A stretch of DNA of 64,000 bases from Bacillus proteolyticus (GTDB lineage: Bacteria; Bacillota; Bacilli; Bacillales; Bacillaceae_G), in NCBI RefSeq assembly GCF_001884065.1, contig NZ_MACH01000142.1, positions 186,001-250,000 on the forward strand, in the 5' to 3' direction. Every line of letters starts with the position of its first letter. Positions within the stretch are counted from its first letter, which is position 1. Below are positions 17,086 through 26,229 of this stretch, in pieces. The position numbers and the translations under genes were made by a program. The notes beneath the pieces were generated by a model, which saw only the letters and a program-made list of their open reading frames with translations, had not been told where the DNA came from and ran no database searches.

Positions 17086-17538
17086 TTAAGATAATACTTT
17101 TCTTAACTCTACCATAGAAAAGCGATTTCCTGGACAAGTTTTTGTAACCCCTTCTAACTCCCTATGGCCGAGTATATTTCCTTTCTCTATGGCAAACTGC
17201 TTCATAAACATTTTACATAAAGAATATAATGAATTCATTTGCGGGGTAGTAGGATCATATTTATCAAAATTTCCCGTCATACATATTCCAATTGTGTCAC
17301 TATTATTATCTTTCGCATGTGCTCCAATATGTAAACCTCGCCCTTCGACTACAGTTCCATCTTCTTCAATAAAATAATTGTAACCAATACCGCTCCATCC
17401 TCGTACTTTTTGATGAAATTCATGGGTTTTATACACATCCCATCCATCTTCTGACGTATGGTGGATAATAAGCTTATTTACTTTTTCTAAAGGGACTAAC
17501 TCATCTTGAAATGTTAAATTTGCACATTTAATTTCCAT
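17086..17538 (-). CDS. N-acetylmuramoyl-L-alanine amidase, PGRP / T7-lysozyme type
   Basis: 150 residues forming a single Amidase_2 domain. Zinc ligands are visible: the HH pair in LIIHHTS (26-27), GHREL near residue 124, and the cysteine in TCPGNRF; GIGYNYFI and GAHAKDNNSDTIGI blocks match phage T7 lysozyme-like enzymes. There is no signal peptide or wall-binding domain, unlike cell-wall autolysins, so it is either a phage-derived relic, acts after lysis, or is exported unconventionally. It follows the PP2C-like gene with a 15-bp gap. Confidence 0.87.
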   Translation of the reverse strand: MEIKCANLTFQDELVPLEKVNKLIIHHTSEDGWDVYKTHEFHQKVRGWSGIGYNYFIEEDGTVVEGRGLHIGAHAKDNNSDTIGICMTGNFDKYDPTTPQMNSLYSLCKMFMKQFAIEKGNILGHRELEGVTKTCPGNRFSMVELRKVLS

Positions 17539-17553
17539 ATGAACGTCCTCCTC

Positions 17554-18357
17554 TTAAAAATCAATCATAATAACTGTTTTATCATCTGGTCTTATTCTAT
17601 TTTCCCCTTCTAACTCTTCAATGATTGCTACATATTCTTTTATACTATTCTTTCTTATATATGCTACAGTTTGTTCTAACGACCACTCTGGGTGGAACAA
17701 TCCATCTGAACAAATAAAGATCCCACTTACGTCAGCTACATGTAATTCTCCATGTTGTAAATAGGTCATCGCTTCCTTCATACCATTTGCGACTGAATAG
17801 CCATTTGGCATATTTGCAAGATAACGATTGTATTTCAACTGTTCCCGAACCTCCTGAAAAATTTGTTCTTCCGGGACTGGTAAACCTTTTTTTCGATCCT
17901 CTTCTCTCTTCTTTTTTGCACGTTTACTAATTCCTTGAACTGTATCTTTCGTTAATACTTGCATCGTTCCATTTTGAAGGATTGCGACAATCATACAATC
18001 ACCTAGCTGTGCATATTCCAGTTTTTCGTCAACTATTCGAACTGCCGCAACACATGTACACCACAAATGATCTTTTTTTCTCGTATCAACCTTATAGTCT
18101 AGCATCTTGTTCTGTAATAACGCATTCGCTTTTTCCACTTCAACTTTTAAACTATTAATCTCCCGTAATGAAGTAAAATGACTTACAAATAAATGCGAAG
18201 CGATGTATGCTCCATTATGTCCCTTTTCATCACGAAACGGGACAAGCGGTGTTGCGCCATCACATACACCGTACATCATGTTATGCTCATTACAAAAAAA
18301 TGAATCCTCACATTCTTGTTTTAAAGGGCTTTTCTGTTGATACGTCATTATCTCCAT
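17554..18357 (-). CDS. PP2C-like protein serine/threonine phosphatase
   Basis: About 267 residues. PP2C metal motifs are readable: ECEDSFFC and VCDGATP near the N-terminus, LGDCMIVAI in the middle, GIFICSDGLF, and the C-terminal RPDDKTVIMI. It would dephosphorylate Ser/Thr-phosphoproteins. The start at 18357 (MEIMTYQ) has GGAAGGGG 8 nt upstream and is preferred over an upstream in-frame ATG. An unusual lysine/glutamate-rich insertion (KRAKKKREEDRKKG) lies mid-protein. It is the first gene of a three-gene row with the amidase and the DUF2164 protein; no kinase is nearby. Confidence 0.82.
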   Translation of the reverse strand: MEIMTYQQKSPLKQECEDSFFCNEHNMMYGVCDGATPLVPFRDEKGHNGAYIASHLFVSHFTSLREINSLKVEVEKANALLQNKMLDYKVDTRKKDHLWCTCVAAVRIVDEKLEYAQLGDCMIVAILQNGTMQVLTKDTVQGISKRAKKKREEDRKKGLPVPEEQIFQEVREQLKYNRYLANMPNGYSVANGMKEAMTYLQHGELHVADVSGIFICSDGLFHPEWSLEQTVAYIRKNSIKEYVAIIEELEGENRIRPDDKTVIMIDF

Positions 18358-18498
18358 TTTTGTATCCCCTTCCACTTTTAAAAAATCAAACTTTTTAGAC
18401 TACTCCGATTTCCCGAAATAAACTGTTTTTACCCAAAACTTTCAATTTCATATATAATCTTGAAATAATATGATTATTTAGTGAAGGACGGGAAAGAG

Positions 18499-19308
18499 AT
18501 GGTCAGATTTCTTGGTGTTATTTTTGGTTCTATTATTATTGCAATTGCCTTTAATCTTTTCCTTATCCCCCATAAAATTTTAAGTAGTGGAATTGGCGGA
18601 ATTGCTATTGTTTTAGGAATTGCAACCCCTGTGAACACAGGTATTATTAACTTTGTATTGAACTTACCTATCCTCATTTTAGGATACATAGGTCTTGGAA
18701 AAAAAGTAATTTTTAACACAGTTGTCTCTGTAATTGTATTATCTGTTGCACTATATTATATTCCTGTAAAAGTCGTGGCAACAGACCCACTTTTATCATC
18801 TGTATTTGGCGGTGTCATCGCCGGAGCTGGTATTGGTCTTGTCTTTAACTGCCATGGTTCAACTGGTGGATTTGATATTATCGGTATGTTGTTATCTCGT
18901 AAGCGAGATATTAAACTTGGTGGATTCCTTATTGCATTAAATACTGTTGTTGTTGTCATTGCAGGATTTTTCTTCACTTGGGATGTTGCCCTTACAAGCT
19001 TACTTTCAATTTATGTAACTGGTAAAGTAATTGATGCCGTTCATACGAAGCATCGTAAAGTTACACTTATGATTGTAACAAATCAAGCAGAAGAAATGAA
19101 AAAAAAGCTTCTTTCAACTGTAGTACGCGGAATTACATTACTGGATGGTGAAGGTGCTTATTCAAACGAGAAAAAACGTGTACTTATGACAGTCGTTTCT
19201 CGTGAAGAGTTAGCAAGTATGAAACTAACGATTTCCGAAATTGATCCTCATGCATTCGTTAATATTACGGAGACTGTTGAAGTATTAGGATTGTTTAGAA
19301 AAGCGTAA
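18499..19308 (+). CDS. YitT-family membrane protein (DUF161/DUF2179)
   Basis: 269 residues from ATG 18499. Five to six hydrophobic helices (YitT membrane part) are followed by a soluble DUF2179 domain (about residues 190-269, KVTLMIVTNQAEEMKK... to ITETVEVLGLF). Bacillus has several paralogues of unknown function, sometimes proposed as transporters. A GTG 18 bp upstream is in frame, but AAGGACGGG is better spaced for the ATG. It ends in a hairpin shared with the convergent VOC gene. Confidence 0.88.
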   Translation: MVRFLGVIFGSIIIAIAFNLFLIPHKILSSGIGGIAIVLGIATPVNTGIINFVLNLPILILGYIGLGKKVIFNTVVSVIVLSVALYYIPVKVVATDPLLSSVFGGVIAGAGIGLVFNCHGSTGGFDIIGMLLSRKRDIKLGGFLIALNTVVVVIAGFFFTWDVALTSLLSIYVTGKVIDAVHTKHRKVTLMIVTNQAEEMKKKLLSTVVRGITLLDGEGAYSNEKKRVLMTVVSREELASMKLTISEIDPHAFVNITETVEVLGLFRKA

Positions 19309-19337
19309 AAAACTAGGTGGACCTCCACCTAGTTTTT
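19308..19337. terminator. Bidirectional terminator between the yitT-like and VOC genes
   Basis: Arms AAAAACTAGGTGG / CCACCTAGTTTTT with a 4-nt loop. It overlaps the last codons of the VOC gene. Confidence 0.9.
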
Positions 19338-19700
19338 ATTTTCCATAAATTCAATTCGATTTCCAAACGGATCTGACACGTAAAATCTAATCACATCTGG
19401 TCGTGCATTATCATCTATTATTTCAACACCTTGCTTTATTAACTCTTGTTTAAATTCATTAATTTTCAAAACATAAAAAGCTGGATGCGCTTTTTTAGCT
19501 GGATTAAAGTTTTGTTCAACTCCGATATGAATCTCTTGATTTCCACACTTAAACCAACACCCACCACGCTTCTTTAATTCCTCTGGTTTGGGGATTTCCT
19601 CCATACCAATTTTATTACCATAAAATTCTCGTGCTTCTTCTTCACATCCTACGGGCGCGGCTACTTGTACATGATCAATTCCTTGAATATAATTTTTCAT
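19329..19700 (-). CDS. VOC-family (glyoxalase/bleomycin-resistance-like) protein
   Basis: 123 residues with one beta-alpha-beta-beta-beta VOC module on each half: IDHVQVAAPVG at the start, EIHIGVEQNF in the middle, and the typical end FYVSDPFGNRIEFME. Histidine and glutamate positions compatible with metal binding are present. It could be a glyoxalase-like enzyme or a ligand-binding resistance protein; nothing in the context decides. Preceded by a GGGGGAAGG ribosome site. Confidence 0.85.
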   Translation of the reverse strand: MKNYIQGIDHVQVAAPVGCEEEAREFYGNKIGMEEIPKPEELKKRGGCWFKCGNQEIHIGVEQNFNPAKKAHPAFYVLKINEFKQELIKQGVEIIDDNARPDVIRFYVSDPFGNRIEFMENKN

Positions 19701-19935
19701 ATTCCTTCCCCCTCTTCTATTCTAATGTTATAACGAAAATACATTCATGTAACTTAGAAAAAATTAATAAAGCAATATAAGATTCTCTTATTATCACCTT
19801 TTTTTACCTTACACTAAAAATAAAAAAGAAAATTTATTATATAATTTCCATTTTTTATAGAAATACACATTGCACCTATATTATAGTTAGTACTAGATTA
19901 ATCTTTTTAGATGCTAGTTGTACGGAGGAAATATT

Positions 19936-21468
19936 ATGAGTCGTAAAAAATATTCATCTACTCAAAAAAAGCGTCATCCGAACGTATCTGGACGCTTGCG
20001 AAACCATATACAAAATCGTTCTTTAGCAGAAATGTATGCATCTCTTTTTGAACATAATCCTGATAGTATTATTTCATTGAATTTAGAAGGAGTTATTTTA
20101 CATATTAACCCCGCTGCTGAAAGAATATTGGGTTATACTTCTAGCGAATTAGAGCGAAAAATAATCACTTCTATTTTAGAAGCACATATTTTTGATCAAG
20201 TACTACAATACATAAAAAATACTGCAGCTGACAATCAAAAAGAGTATATCGTCTCTATTTATCATAAAGACGGATATTCACTAGATGTCGTAACAAAATT
20301 AGTTCCTATTTTTGTTGAAAACCGTTTAACAGGTGTATACGCCATTATGAAACCCCTTGAAAAATCAGAAAGAATTGAGAAAACATTACAAGAGAGCGAG
20401 AAACGATTACGCACATTAATGAATTCAATGCCTGCGTTTGTTATTTTTAAGGATCATGAAGGGCGCTGGCTTGAAGCGAATGACTATGCACTTTCTTGTT
20501 TCAATTTCCATAACGTTCCTTATCATGGAAAAAGAGATAATGAACTCATTCAATATAACGAAGCGTATCGGGAAGCTTTTTTGCATTGTGAAGAAGTTGA
20601 TGAACTAACATGGCAAAAAGGACAAATTCTTCACGGAGAGGAATTTATTATACATAGAGATGATTTCGACCTAATTTTAAGTATTTCAAAGGTCCCACTC
20701 TTCCACCCTGATGGCTCACGCAAAGGTCTTATAGTGATGGGAAGGGACGTTACCGAACTAAAAAAAACTGAAAAGTTATTACGAAAATCCGAAAAGCTTG
20801 CAGTAGTAGGACAACTGACAGCTGGAATTGCCCATGAAATTAGAAACCCACTCACTTCATTAAAAGGATTTTTAACATTATTGCATCCAGAAATAAATGA
20901 GGAAAATAAATGGTATGTGGACGTTATGTTGAGTGAAATTTCACAAATGGAATCTATAACAAGCCAATTTATGGCGATGTCTAAACCACAAGTGTTATCT
21001 ATTCATACATGCAACGTACAGGCATTAATTGAAGAAGTTGTAACTTTTATTTTACCAACAGCAATTATGCATAGCGTTCATATCATCATGGATCATTTCG
21101 ATTATATTTCTGACATTCAATGTGACAGTAATCAATTAAAACAAGTTTTTATTAACATATTAAAAAACGCAATCGAGGCGATGCCTGATGGTGGTAACAT
21201 ATTCATTCAAACAGCTTCGTTAGAAAATGATTTTGTTTCAATACGCATTATTGATGAAGGTTGTGGGATTCCTGAAGAGCGCATGGCTCGTCTTGGCGAA
21301 CCTTTTTATAGCTTGAAAGAAAAAGGAACTGGCCTCGGCTTAATGATGTGCTATAAAATCATTCAAGAGCATCACGGTAAATTATTCATTTCCAGTGAAT
21401 TAAACATAGGAACAACTGTCGATATCCAATTACCGATTGCTACAGCCCAGCCTGTAACAAACTCTTAA
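19936..21468 (+). CDS. Orphan PAS-domain sensor histidine kinase
   Basis: 510 residues, no membrane helices. Domain order: PAS1 (about 28-140, SLFEHNPDSIISLNLEGVI), PAS2 (about 160-275), HisKA with the phospho-acceptor in AHEIRNPLTSLKGF (about 300), and HATPase_c with N box NILKNAIEAM, G1 DEGCGIP and G2 GTGLGL. The region around the histidine closely resembles Bacillus phosphorelay (Spo0F) kinases, and no response regulator gene adjoins it. I infer a sporulation-type sensor kinase. The start follows ACGGAGG; an upstream in-frame ATG overlaps that site. Confidence 0.85.
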   Translation: MSRKKYSSTQKKRHPNVSGRLRNHIQNRSLAEMYASLFEHNPDSIISLNLEGVILHINPAAERILGYTSSELERKIITSILEAHIFDQVLQYIKNTAADNQKEYIVSIYHKDGYSLDVVTKLVPIFVENRLTGVYAIMKPLEKSERIEKTLQESEKRLRTLMNSMPAFVIFKDHEGRWLEANDYALSCFNFHNVPYHGKRDNELIQYNEAYREAFLHCEEVDELTWQKGQILHGEEFIIHRDDFDLILSISKVPLFHPDGSRKGLIVMGRDVTELKKTEKLLRKSEKLAVVGQLTAGIAHEIRNPLTSLKGFLTLLHPEINEENKWYVDVMLSEISQMESITSQFMAMSKPQVLSIHTCNVQALIEEVVTFILPTAIMHSVHIIMDHFDYISDIQCDSNQLKQVFINILKNAIEAMPDGGNIFIQTASLENDFVSIRIIDEGCGIPEERMARLGEPFYSLKEKGTGLGLMMCYKIIQEHHGKLFISSELNIGTTVDIQLPIATAQPVTNS

Positions 21469-21548
21469 CTATGCTACATTAATATAGTAAAAGACATCTG
21501 TTATAAGTAGTTGGGTTATTGTGGAAAACATCTACACTAATACGTTAA

Positions 21549-21581
21549 AAAGCTCAAAGTCCCTATATGACTCTGAGCTTT
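21549..21581. terminator. Terminator between the kinase and phosphotransferase genes
   Basis: Arms AAAGCTCAAAGTC / GACTCTGAGCTTT with one mismatch and a 7-nt loop, between convergent genes. Confidence 0.75.
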
Positions 21582-21604
21582 ATTTTTGTAAACGATTTAT
21601 TTTA

Positions 21605-22396
21605 TTAAATCCACTCTTTTCCATGTTCACGAATAAACTGAATATCATTTTCATAATGTTCAAGATGCCCTTCATCTATCATCTTTTGGAAGTTCATATC
21701 GCCTTCTAGTGCTTTTCTTTTCATGTATTTACATAATCCCTCTAATCGTAGCAATACCATCTCCAGATAATCTTCTTCCATACCCCCACCGTAAGATTCA
21801 AAAAATAATTTAACCCTTTGCTTTATACGATCCGCATGCTGTAATGAACTATAATAAACTGCCTCACCTGTTTCTTTATAATAAACTCTACTTAATGGGA
21901 CACAAGTGTAAAGAGTATAGGCTATGTCCCAAAGTCTTGGTCCAGGACCAGCAACATCAAAATCAATAATACCTACTGGTTTTTCGTTATTAAAAATAAT
22001 GTTGTATATTGCAAAATCATTATGGCATACAACCTCTATTTTATTTGGAGTATTATCCATCGGTTTCCAATCATCTGATAACGGGAAATCACTCACAGCA
22101 TCATGATAAAGACGGAGCATCTTCGCTATTTCTTTTAAAACATCATTAGACCACATGTACTCTTTTAAAGGATAATTACCGGCTTTCCCTTCAATAAATG
22201 ATAATATCTCTCTATCTTTATCATCAATACCTAAAAACTTTGGTGCATAACTAAAACCTTTGTTTTCCAAATGTTTTAATAGCTTATGAATTTTCGTACT
22301 GCCTTTCTTTAATTCTCGTCGAACAGTATCTTCCGAACGATATACGTTTGAAACATTCCCTCCCGTTAGCATTTCTTCATTTTCGTAGTTTGCCAT
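21605..22396 (-). CDS. APH-family phosphotransferase
   Basis: 263 residues of the aminoglycoside phosphotransferase / choline kinase fold. The catalytic loop VVCHNDFAIYNIIF (Brenner HxDxxxxN variant HNDFAIYN) and the metal-binding GIIDFDVAGPGPRLWDIAYTL are intact. Substrate unknown; many such proteins phosphorylate small metabolites rather than antibiotics. A GAGGGGG ribosome site precedes the ATG. Single gene between terminators. Confidence 0.85.
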   Translation of the reverse strand: MANYENEEMLTGGNVSNVYRSEDTVRRELKKGSTKIHKLLKHLENKGFSYAPKFLGIDDKDREILSFIEGKAGNYPLKEYMWSNDVLKEIAKMLRLYHDAVSDFPLSDDWKPMDNTPNKIEVVCHNDFAIYNIIFNNEKPVGIIDFDVAGPGPRLWDIAYTLYTCVPLSRVYYKETGEAVYYSSLQHADRIKQRVKLFFESYGGGMEEDYLEMVLLRLEGLCKYMKRKALEGDMNFQKMIDEGHLEHYENDIQFIREHGKEWI

Positions 22397-22524
22397 CTAA
22401 TAGTTTCCCCCTCATTATTAGAAAAATCCACACTCCTGCTCATTAACAAACAGGAACCCCTTTACTTTTCTTTATATTTTAACATAGTTTTCCTATTCTC
22501 TTTTAATCCCTTAAATTACAACAA

Positions 22525-22563
22525 AAAACGGGTATAAAATCATAAAGATTTTATACCCGTTTT
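22525..22563 (-). terminator. Terminator of the mhqO-mhqD unit
   Basis: Perfect arms AAAACGGGTATAAAATC / GATTTTATACCCGTTTT with a 5-nt loop, immediately downstream of the esterase gene. Confidence 0.9.
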
Positions 22564-22573
22564 AGTCTATCAT

Positions 22574-23191
22574 TTATGCCTGTGAAACCATTTTTTCATA
22601 CCATTCTGTTGCCTTCTCTACTTCACCAATCGTTAATTGATGCCCTCTATTTTCCCAATGCATTGTTACATTAGCATTTGCGTTTTCTAATAGCATCTTC
22701 AATTCCTCTGACTCAGAAGGTGAACAAATTGGATCATTTGTTCCAGCAGCAATAAACACCGCTTTCTCTACTAAATTAGGAAGTTCTATCCCTCTTCTTG
22801 GGACCATTGGATGATGAAGAATAGCACCTTTTAATGCATTTTCATAATGGAATAATAAACTCGCTGCAATATTTGCTCCATTTGAATACCCAACAGCTAC
22901 GATATTATCTCTATCAAATTCATATGTTTTTGCTGCTTCATTTAAAAATTCATTTAATTCCTTAGTACGGAAAACAAGATCCTCTTCATCAAAAATACCT
23001 TCTGCTAATCGGCGGAAGAAACGAGGCATACCATTTTCTAATACATTTCCACGAACACTTAATACAGAAGCTTTTGGATCAATTCTTTCTGCAAGCGGTA
23101 ATAGATCTAACTCATTACCACCTGTACCATGAAGTAATAACAATACTGGTTTTGACGTATCTTTTCCTTTTTGAAAAACATGTTTCATCAT
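22574..23191 (-). CDS. mhqD: Putative hydrolase/carboxylesterase MhqD
   Basis: 205-residue alpha/beta hydrolase. The nucleophile elbow GYSNGA, the oxyanion region LLLHGTGGNE, an aspartate in AAGTNDPI, and the catalytic histidine in NRGHQL are visible. In B. subtilis MhqD is induced by 2-methylhydroquinone and catechol together with the ring-cleaving dioxygenase MhqO. Here it follows the dioxygenase gene by 24 bp, clearly one operon, with MhqR-type operators upstream. Confidence 0.87.
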   Translation of the reverse strand: MMKHVFQKGKDTSKPVLLLLHGTGGNELDLLPLAERIDPKASVLSVRGNVLENGMPRFFRRLAEGIFDEEDLVFRTKELNEFLNEAAKTYEFDRDNIVAVGYSNGANIAASLLFHYENALKGAILHHPMVPRRGIELPNLVEKAVFIAAGTNDPICSPSESEELKMLLENANANVTMHWENRGHQLTIGEVEKATEWYEKMVSQA

Positions 23192-23215
23192 AATTCTTTT
23201 CCCCTTCCAATCACT

Positions 23216-24154
23216 TTAGTCTAAATTTCTCACTTCAAATGGTAAAAGTGTTTGTTCAATCTGTTTTCTATGTGTTTCATATCGCTCCGGTAACTTTAAA
23301 TCCTCACCCATCGTCTCTAAAGATTCGTCATGGGCAAAACCAGGAGGGTCTGTTGCAATTTCAAATAAAATTTCCCCGTGTTCTCTAAAATAAATCGCAT
23401 TAAAATAATTTCGATCTTGCACAGGAGTTACACCGTACCCAAAGCGAGATACATGTTCTCTCCAATCTAGTTGATCAGCATCGTCGCTCGCTCTCCAAGC
23501 AATATGATGAACTGTACCAACGCCCATCTGACCGCGTCCGATTGTTGATAATTTTAAATCAATAATATTTCCAATATCAGCAGAAGAACGGAATCGAACA
23601 AATTCACCCTCTTCTCCAATTTTCTCAAGACCCATAACATGCTCTAATAATTCAGCTGTTTTTTGAGGTTGTGCAGATAAAAGAACAGCTCCGCCAAATC
23701 CTTTAATTGCTACTTCTGGTGTGACTTCTCCAAAATTCCAATTATTTAATTCGCCCTCTTCTCTTTCAACTAATTCTATATGTAAACCGTGTGGATCATC
23801 AAATTCTATATACTGTTCTCCAAATCGAATCATCTTTGTATACGAAACATCAAATTTTTCTAATCTATTTTCCCAAAACTCCATTGCATCTTTTGGCACA
23901 ACATAAGAAGTAATTCCTACTTGACCGTCTCCAATAATTCCTTGGCGAGCACCTGCCCATGGGAAAAATGTAATAATTGTTCCAGGTTTTCCTCCTTCAT
24001 TACCAAAATAAAGATGGTACGTACCTGGATCATCAAAATTCACTGTTTGTTTCACTAAACGTAACCCTAATACACCAGCATAAAAGTCTACGTTTTCTTG
24101 TGGATGTCCTACAATTGCTGTAATATGATGGATTCCCATTGTTTTCTTTTCCAT
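23216..24154 (-). CDS. mhqO: Ring-cleaving dioxygenase MhqO
   Basis: 312 residues with two VOC modules (about 8-145 and 155-300), the extradiol-dioxygenase-like layout of MhqO/MhqA. Metal ligands are suggested by GIHHITAIVG, TVHHIAWR and ILFEIATDPPGF. It would open quinone-derived rings (thiol-dependent quinone detoxification). The start at 24154 (MEKKTMGIHHI) has AAGGAG 8 nt upstream; a GTG nine bases earlier abuts that site. The 5' leader is unusually long (about 270 nt from the distal promoter) and contains a second MhqR-type palindrome. Confidence 0.88.
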   Translation of the reverse strand: MEKKTMGIHHITAIVGHPQENVDFYAGVLGLRLVKQTVNFDDPGTYHLYFGNEGGKPGTIITFFPWAGARQGIIGDGQVGITSYVVPKDAMEFWENRLEKFDVSYTKMIRFGEQYIEFDDPHGLHIELVEREEGELNNWNFGEVTPEVAIKGFGGAVLLSAQPQKTAELLEHVMGLEKIGEEGEFVRFRSSADIGNIIDLKLSTIGRGQMGVGTVHHIAWRASDDADQLDWREHVSRFGYGVTPVQDRNYFNAIYFREHGEILFEIATDPPGFAHDESLETMGEDLKLPERYETHRKQIEQTLLPFEVRNLD

Positions 24155-24310
24155 TTCTTCCACTCCTTTTTTATTTCATTACAAAAAACGTTTATTCGCT
24201 AAATTTCATTATTCATTTTGTCCATATGATAAAGTTCAATCCGCAATACTATCTTTTTCAAAATTGAGGTATTTCTCTAAAGAACTAACACATTTCATTC
24301 AGCTCAGAAA

Positions 24311-24330
24311 TTATCTCGAATTCGAGATAA
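24311..24330 (-). promoter_or_regulatory. MhqR-type operator, proximal
   Basis: Perfect 20-bp palindrome TTATCTCGAATTCGAGATAA, as in the MhqR box I recall from B. subtilis (ATCTCGAATTCGAGAT core). On the minus strand a weak promoter (TTGTAA, 17 bp, TAAATT) runs directly into it. Confidence 0.75.
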
Positions 24331-24417
24331 TTTACAAAAAAATTACAGTTCTTACAATATGCTTAGTTTAACATTATTTAAAATAATTTTTTATTGTTTT
24401 GACTACCCTTAAAATTT

Positions 24418-24433
24418 ATCTTGAATTCGAGAT
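24418..24433 (-). promoter_or_regulatory. MhqR-type operator, distal
   Basis: ATCTTGAATTCGAGAT, one change from the perfect palindrome of the proximal site. It begins 2 bp downstream of a consensus -10 and so covers the expected transcription start. Confidence 0.75.
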
Positions 24434-24435
24434 TT

Positions 24436-24464
24436 ATTATAATCTAATTAGTTTTTATTGTCAA
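24436..24464 (-). promoter_or_regulatory. Consensus sigma-A promoter of the mhqO-mhqD operon
   Basis: Minus-strand TTGACA (24459-24464), 17-bp spacer, TATAAT (24436-24441): a perfect consensus promoter that would need tight repression. Confidence 0.88.
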
Positions 24465-24587
24465 TGAGTATATCGTTTCACTTTTTCATCAAAAGCAATA
24501 TTCTGATAACTAATACCCATACTACTATAATCAAAAAAGCCATACAAATGTATGACTTTTACCAATATTTTTTGTTCTACTATATGT

Positions 24588-26162
24588 TTACTTCTCACTT
24601 ACAGCAGGAAACAATTCCGACAGAACAACTACCCTCCCCATCTCATCTTTAAATACAATATGTTCTCTTGTTAAATGGCGTGGGCTCTTTACCCCTGCTG
24701 CTGCCGCTAATGAAAACAAACTATATCTCATACTAATAACATAGTTCATTACTCGCCATTTTTTCTCATACGGATCTAATGCTTTTTGGTAGTGTGGATT
24801 TGTAGTTGCAACCCCCGATGGGCATTGTCCTGAATTACATTGAAGTGCCATAATACAGCCACTCGCCATCATAAATCCACGTGCTGAATTTACGGCATCT
24901 GCACCGATAGCTAAAGCAATCGCCACTTTATCTGGTGTGACTAATTTCCCAGAGGCAAACACCTTTAATTTATCCCGAACACCAAAATGATTTGCTGTAT
25001 CAATAAATGTAAGTAATGCGGGTATAAGCGGAAGTCCCATACTATCTGCCATCGATTTATACGTAGCACCCGATCCACCTTCTGAACCATCAATTGTAAT
25101 AAAATCTGGATAAATATTTAATTCACTCATTGTTTTTAATAAATCTTCCAGAGGCTTCTGCTGTCCAATTACGATTTTCATCCCGACTGGCTTACCACCG
25201 TTTTCTTGCAACTTTTGAATAAAGTAAAGTGTATCCGCTGCATTTTTTAAAAATGAAAATCGATTCGGTGAATTAATCGTCTCCCCTTCTCGTACGTTCC
25301 GAACAGAAGCAATTTTCTCATTTACTTTTTGTCCCTCTAGATGGCCACCACGTATTTTAGCACCTTGCCCAAATTTTAACTCGAACGCCTTAATATTACT
25401 TTCTTTCGCTTTATCCATAAATTTCTCCATTGAAAAATTCCCGTCTTCATCACGGTATCCGAATAACCCTGGACCAATTTGTGCAACGATATTCGCACCT
25501 GTATGTAAATGTTCTGGAATTACACCCCCTTCTCCAGTATTAATCCACGATCCACCTGCCATTTTCGCACCAAAACCGCTCGCTAAAATATAATTCTCTC
25601 CAATCGCACCGTAAGATGTCGCTGATGCTCCAAACATTCCATGTAGCTTCCATGGGTATTTACGATTTTCACCAACTATAATTGCATCGTCATCTTCATA
25701 TAACCAAAGATTTGTTGTATCCGCTGTCAATTTCTCTCTTCTTGAAAATAATCCTTCTTTATGAATTACATACTTTTTCCCCTTACTTTCTTTCGTGAGA
25801 TTTACACTTAATTCATCTGTTAAAATCGGAAACAATGTATTAGCAATATAATAGCCAGATGCATCAAAATCTCGTTTCGATCCAAAACCAAGTATTTCAG
25901 AACGATATTTCGCTAAGAACATAACACTTTGAAAATCGTAACGTGAAAAAGGTTTTCCATCCGTGTCATGATCAAACCAGTATTGCCGGAATTCCGGTCC
26001 TATCTTTTCAAGTAAATAGCGCATTCTTCCTAAGTATGGATGCAGTTTTAATATAGAATGGTGCGTCCGTTTTTTTATAAAAAATGTAATAATAAAAAAG
26101 ACAATTAAAAGTAACATCAAAAAGAGCAATATACTAATAATAACGAGTAGAGTTTCACTCAT
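24588..26162 (-). CDS. FMN-binding glutamate synthase-like protein, YerD-type
   Basis: 524 residues, as long as B. subtilis YerD. It corresponds to the central plus FMN domain of the glutamate synthase large subunit (GltB): GFGAKMAGGSWINTG, ELKFGQGAKIRGGHL, TIDGSEGGSGATYKS and ADAVNSARGFMMASGC are readable, with iron-sulfur-type cysteines C..C..C around CIMALQCNSGQCPSG. A single N-terminal membrane helix (about 5-28) anchors it. The glutaminase domain is absent, so it is not a full GOGAT. Role unknown. The start follows GGGGGAAG. Confidence 0.87.
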   Translation of the reverse strand: MSETLLVIISILLFLMLLLIVFFIITFFIKKRTHHSILKLHPYLGRMRYLLEKIGPEFRQYWFDHDTDGKPFSRYDFQSVMFLAKYRSEILGFGSKRDFDASGYYIANTLFPILTDELSVNLTKESKGKKYVIHKEGLFSRREKLTADTTNLWLYEDDDAIIVGENRKYPWKLHGMFGASATSYGAIGENYILASGFGAKMAGGSWINTGEGGVIPEHLHTGANIVAQIGPGLFGYRDEDGNFSMEKFMDKAKESNIKAFELKFGQGAKIRGGHLEGQKVNEKIASVRNVREGETINSPNRFSFLKNAADTLYFIQKLQENGGKPVGMKIVIGQQKPLEDLLKTMSELNIYPDFITIDGSEGGSGATYKSMADSMGLPLIPALLTFIDTANHFGVRDKLKVFASGKLVTPDKVAIALAIGADAVNSARGFMMASGCIMALQCNSGQCPSGVATTNPHYQKALDPYEKKWRVMNYVISMRYSLFSLAAAAGVKSPRHLTREHIVFKDEMGRVVVLSELFPAVSEK

Positions 26163-26190
26163 CCCGCTTCCCCCTATGAAATTCCATAAT

Positions 26191-26221
26191 AAAAGGAGAA
26201 CACTTCATGTGTTCTCCTTTT
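26191..26221 (-). terminator. Terminator after the old-yellow-enzyme-side spacer
   Basis: Arms AAAAGGAGAACAC / GTGTTCTCCTTTT with a 5-nt loop, just downstream of the oxidoreductase stop and upstream of the yerD-like gene, separating the two. Confidence 0.88.
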
Positions 26222-26229
26222 ATCCTTAT

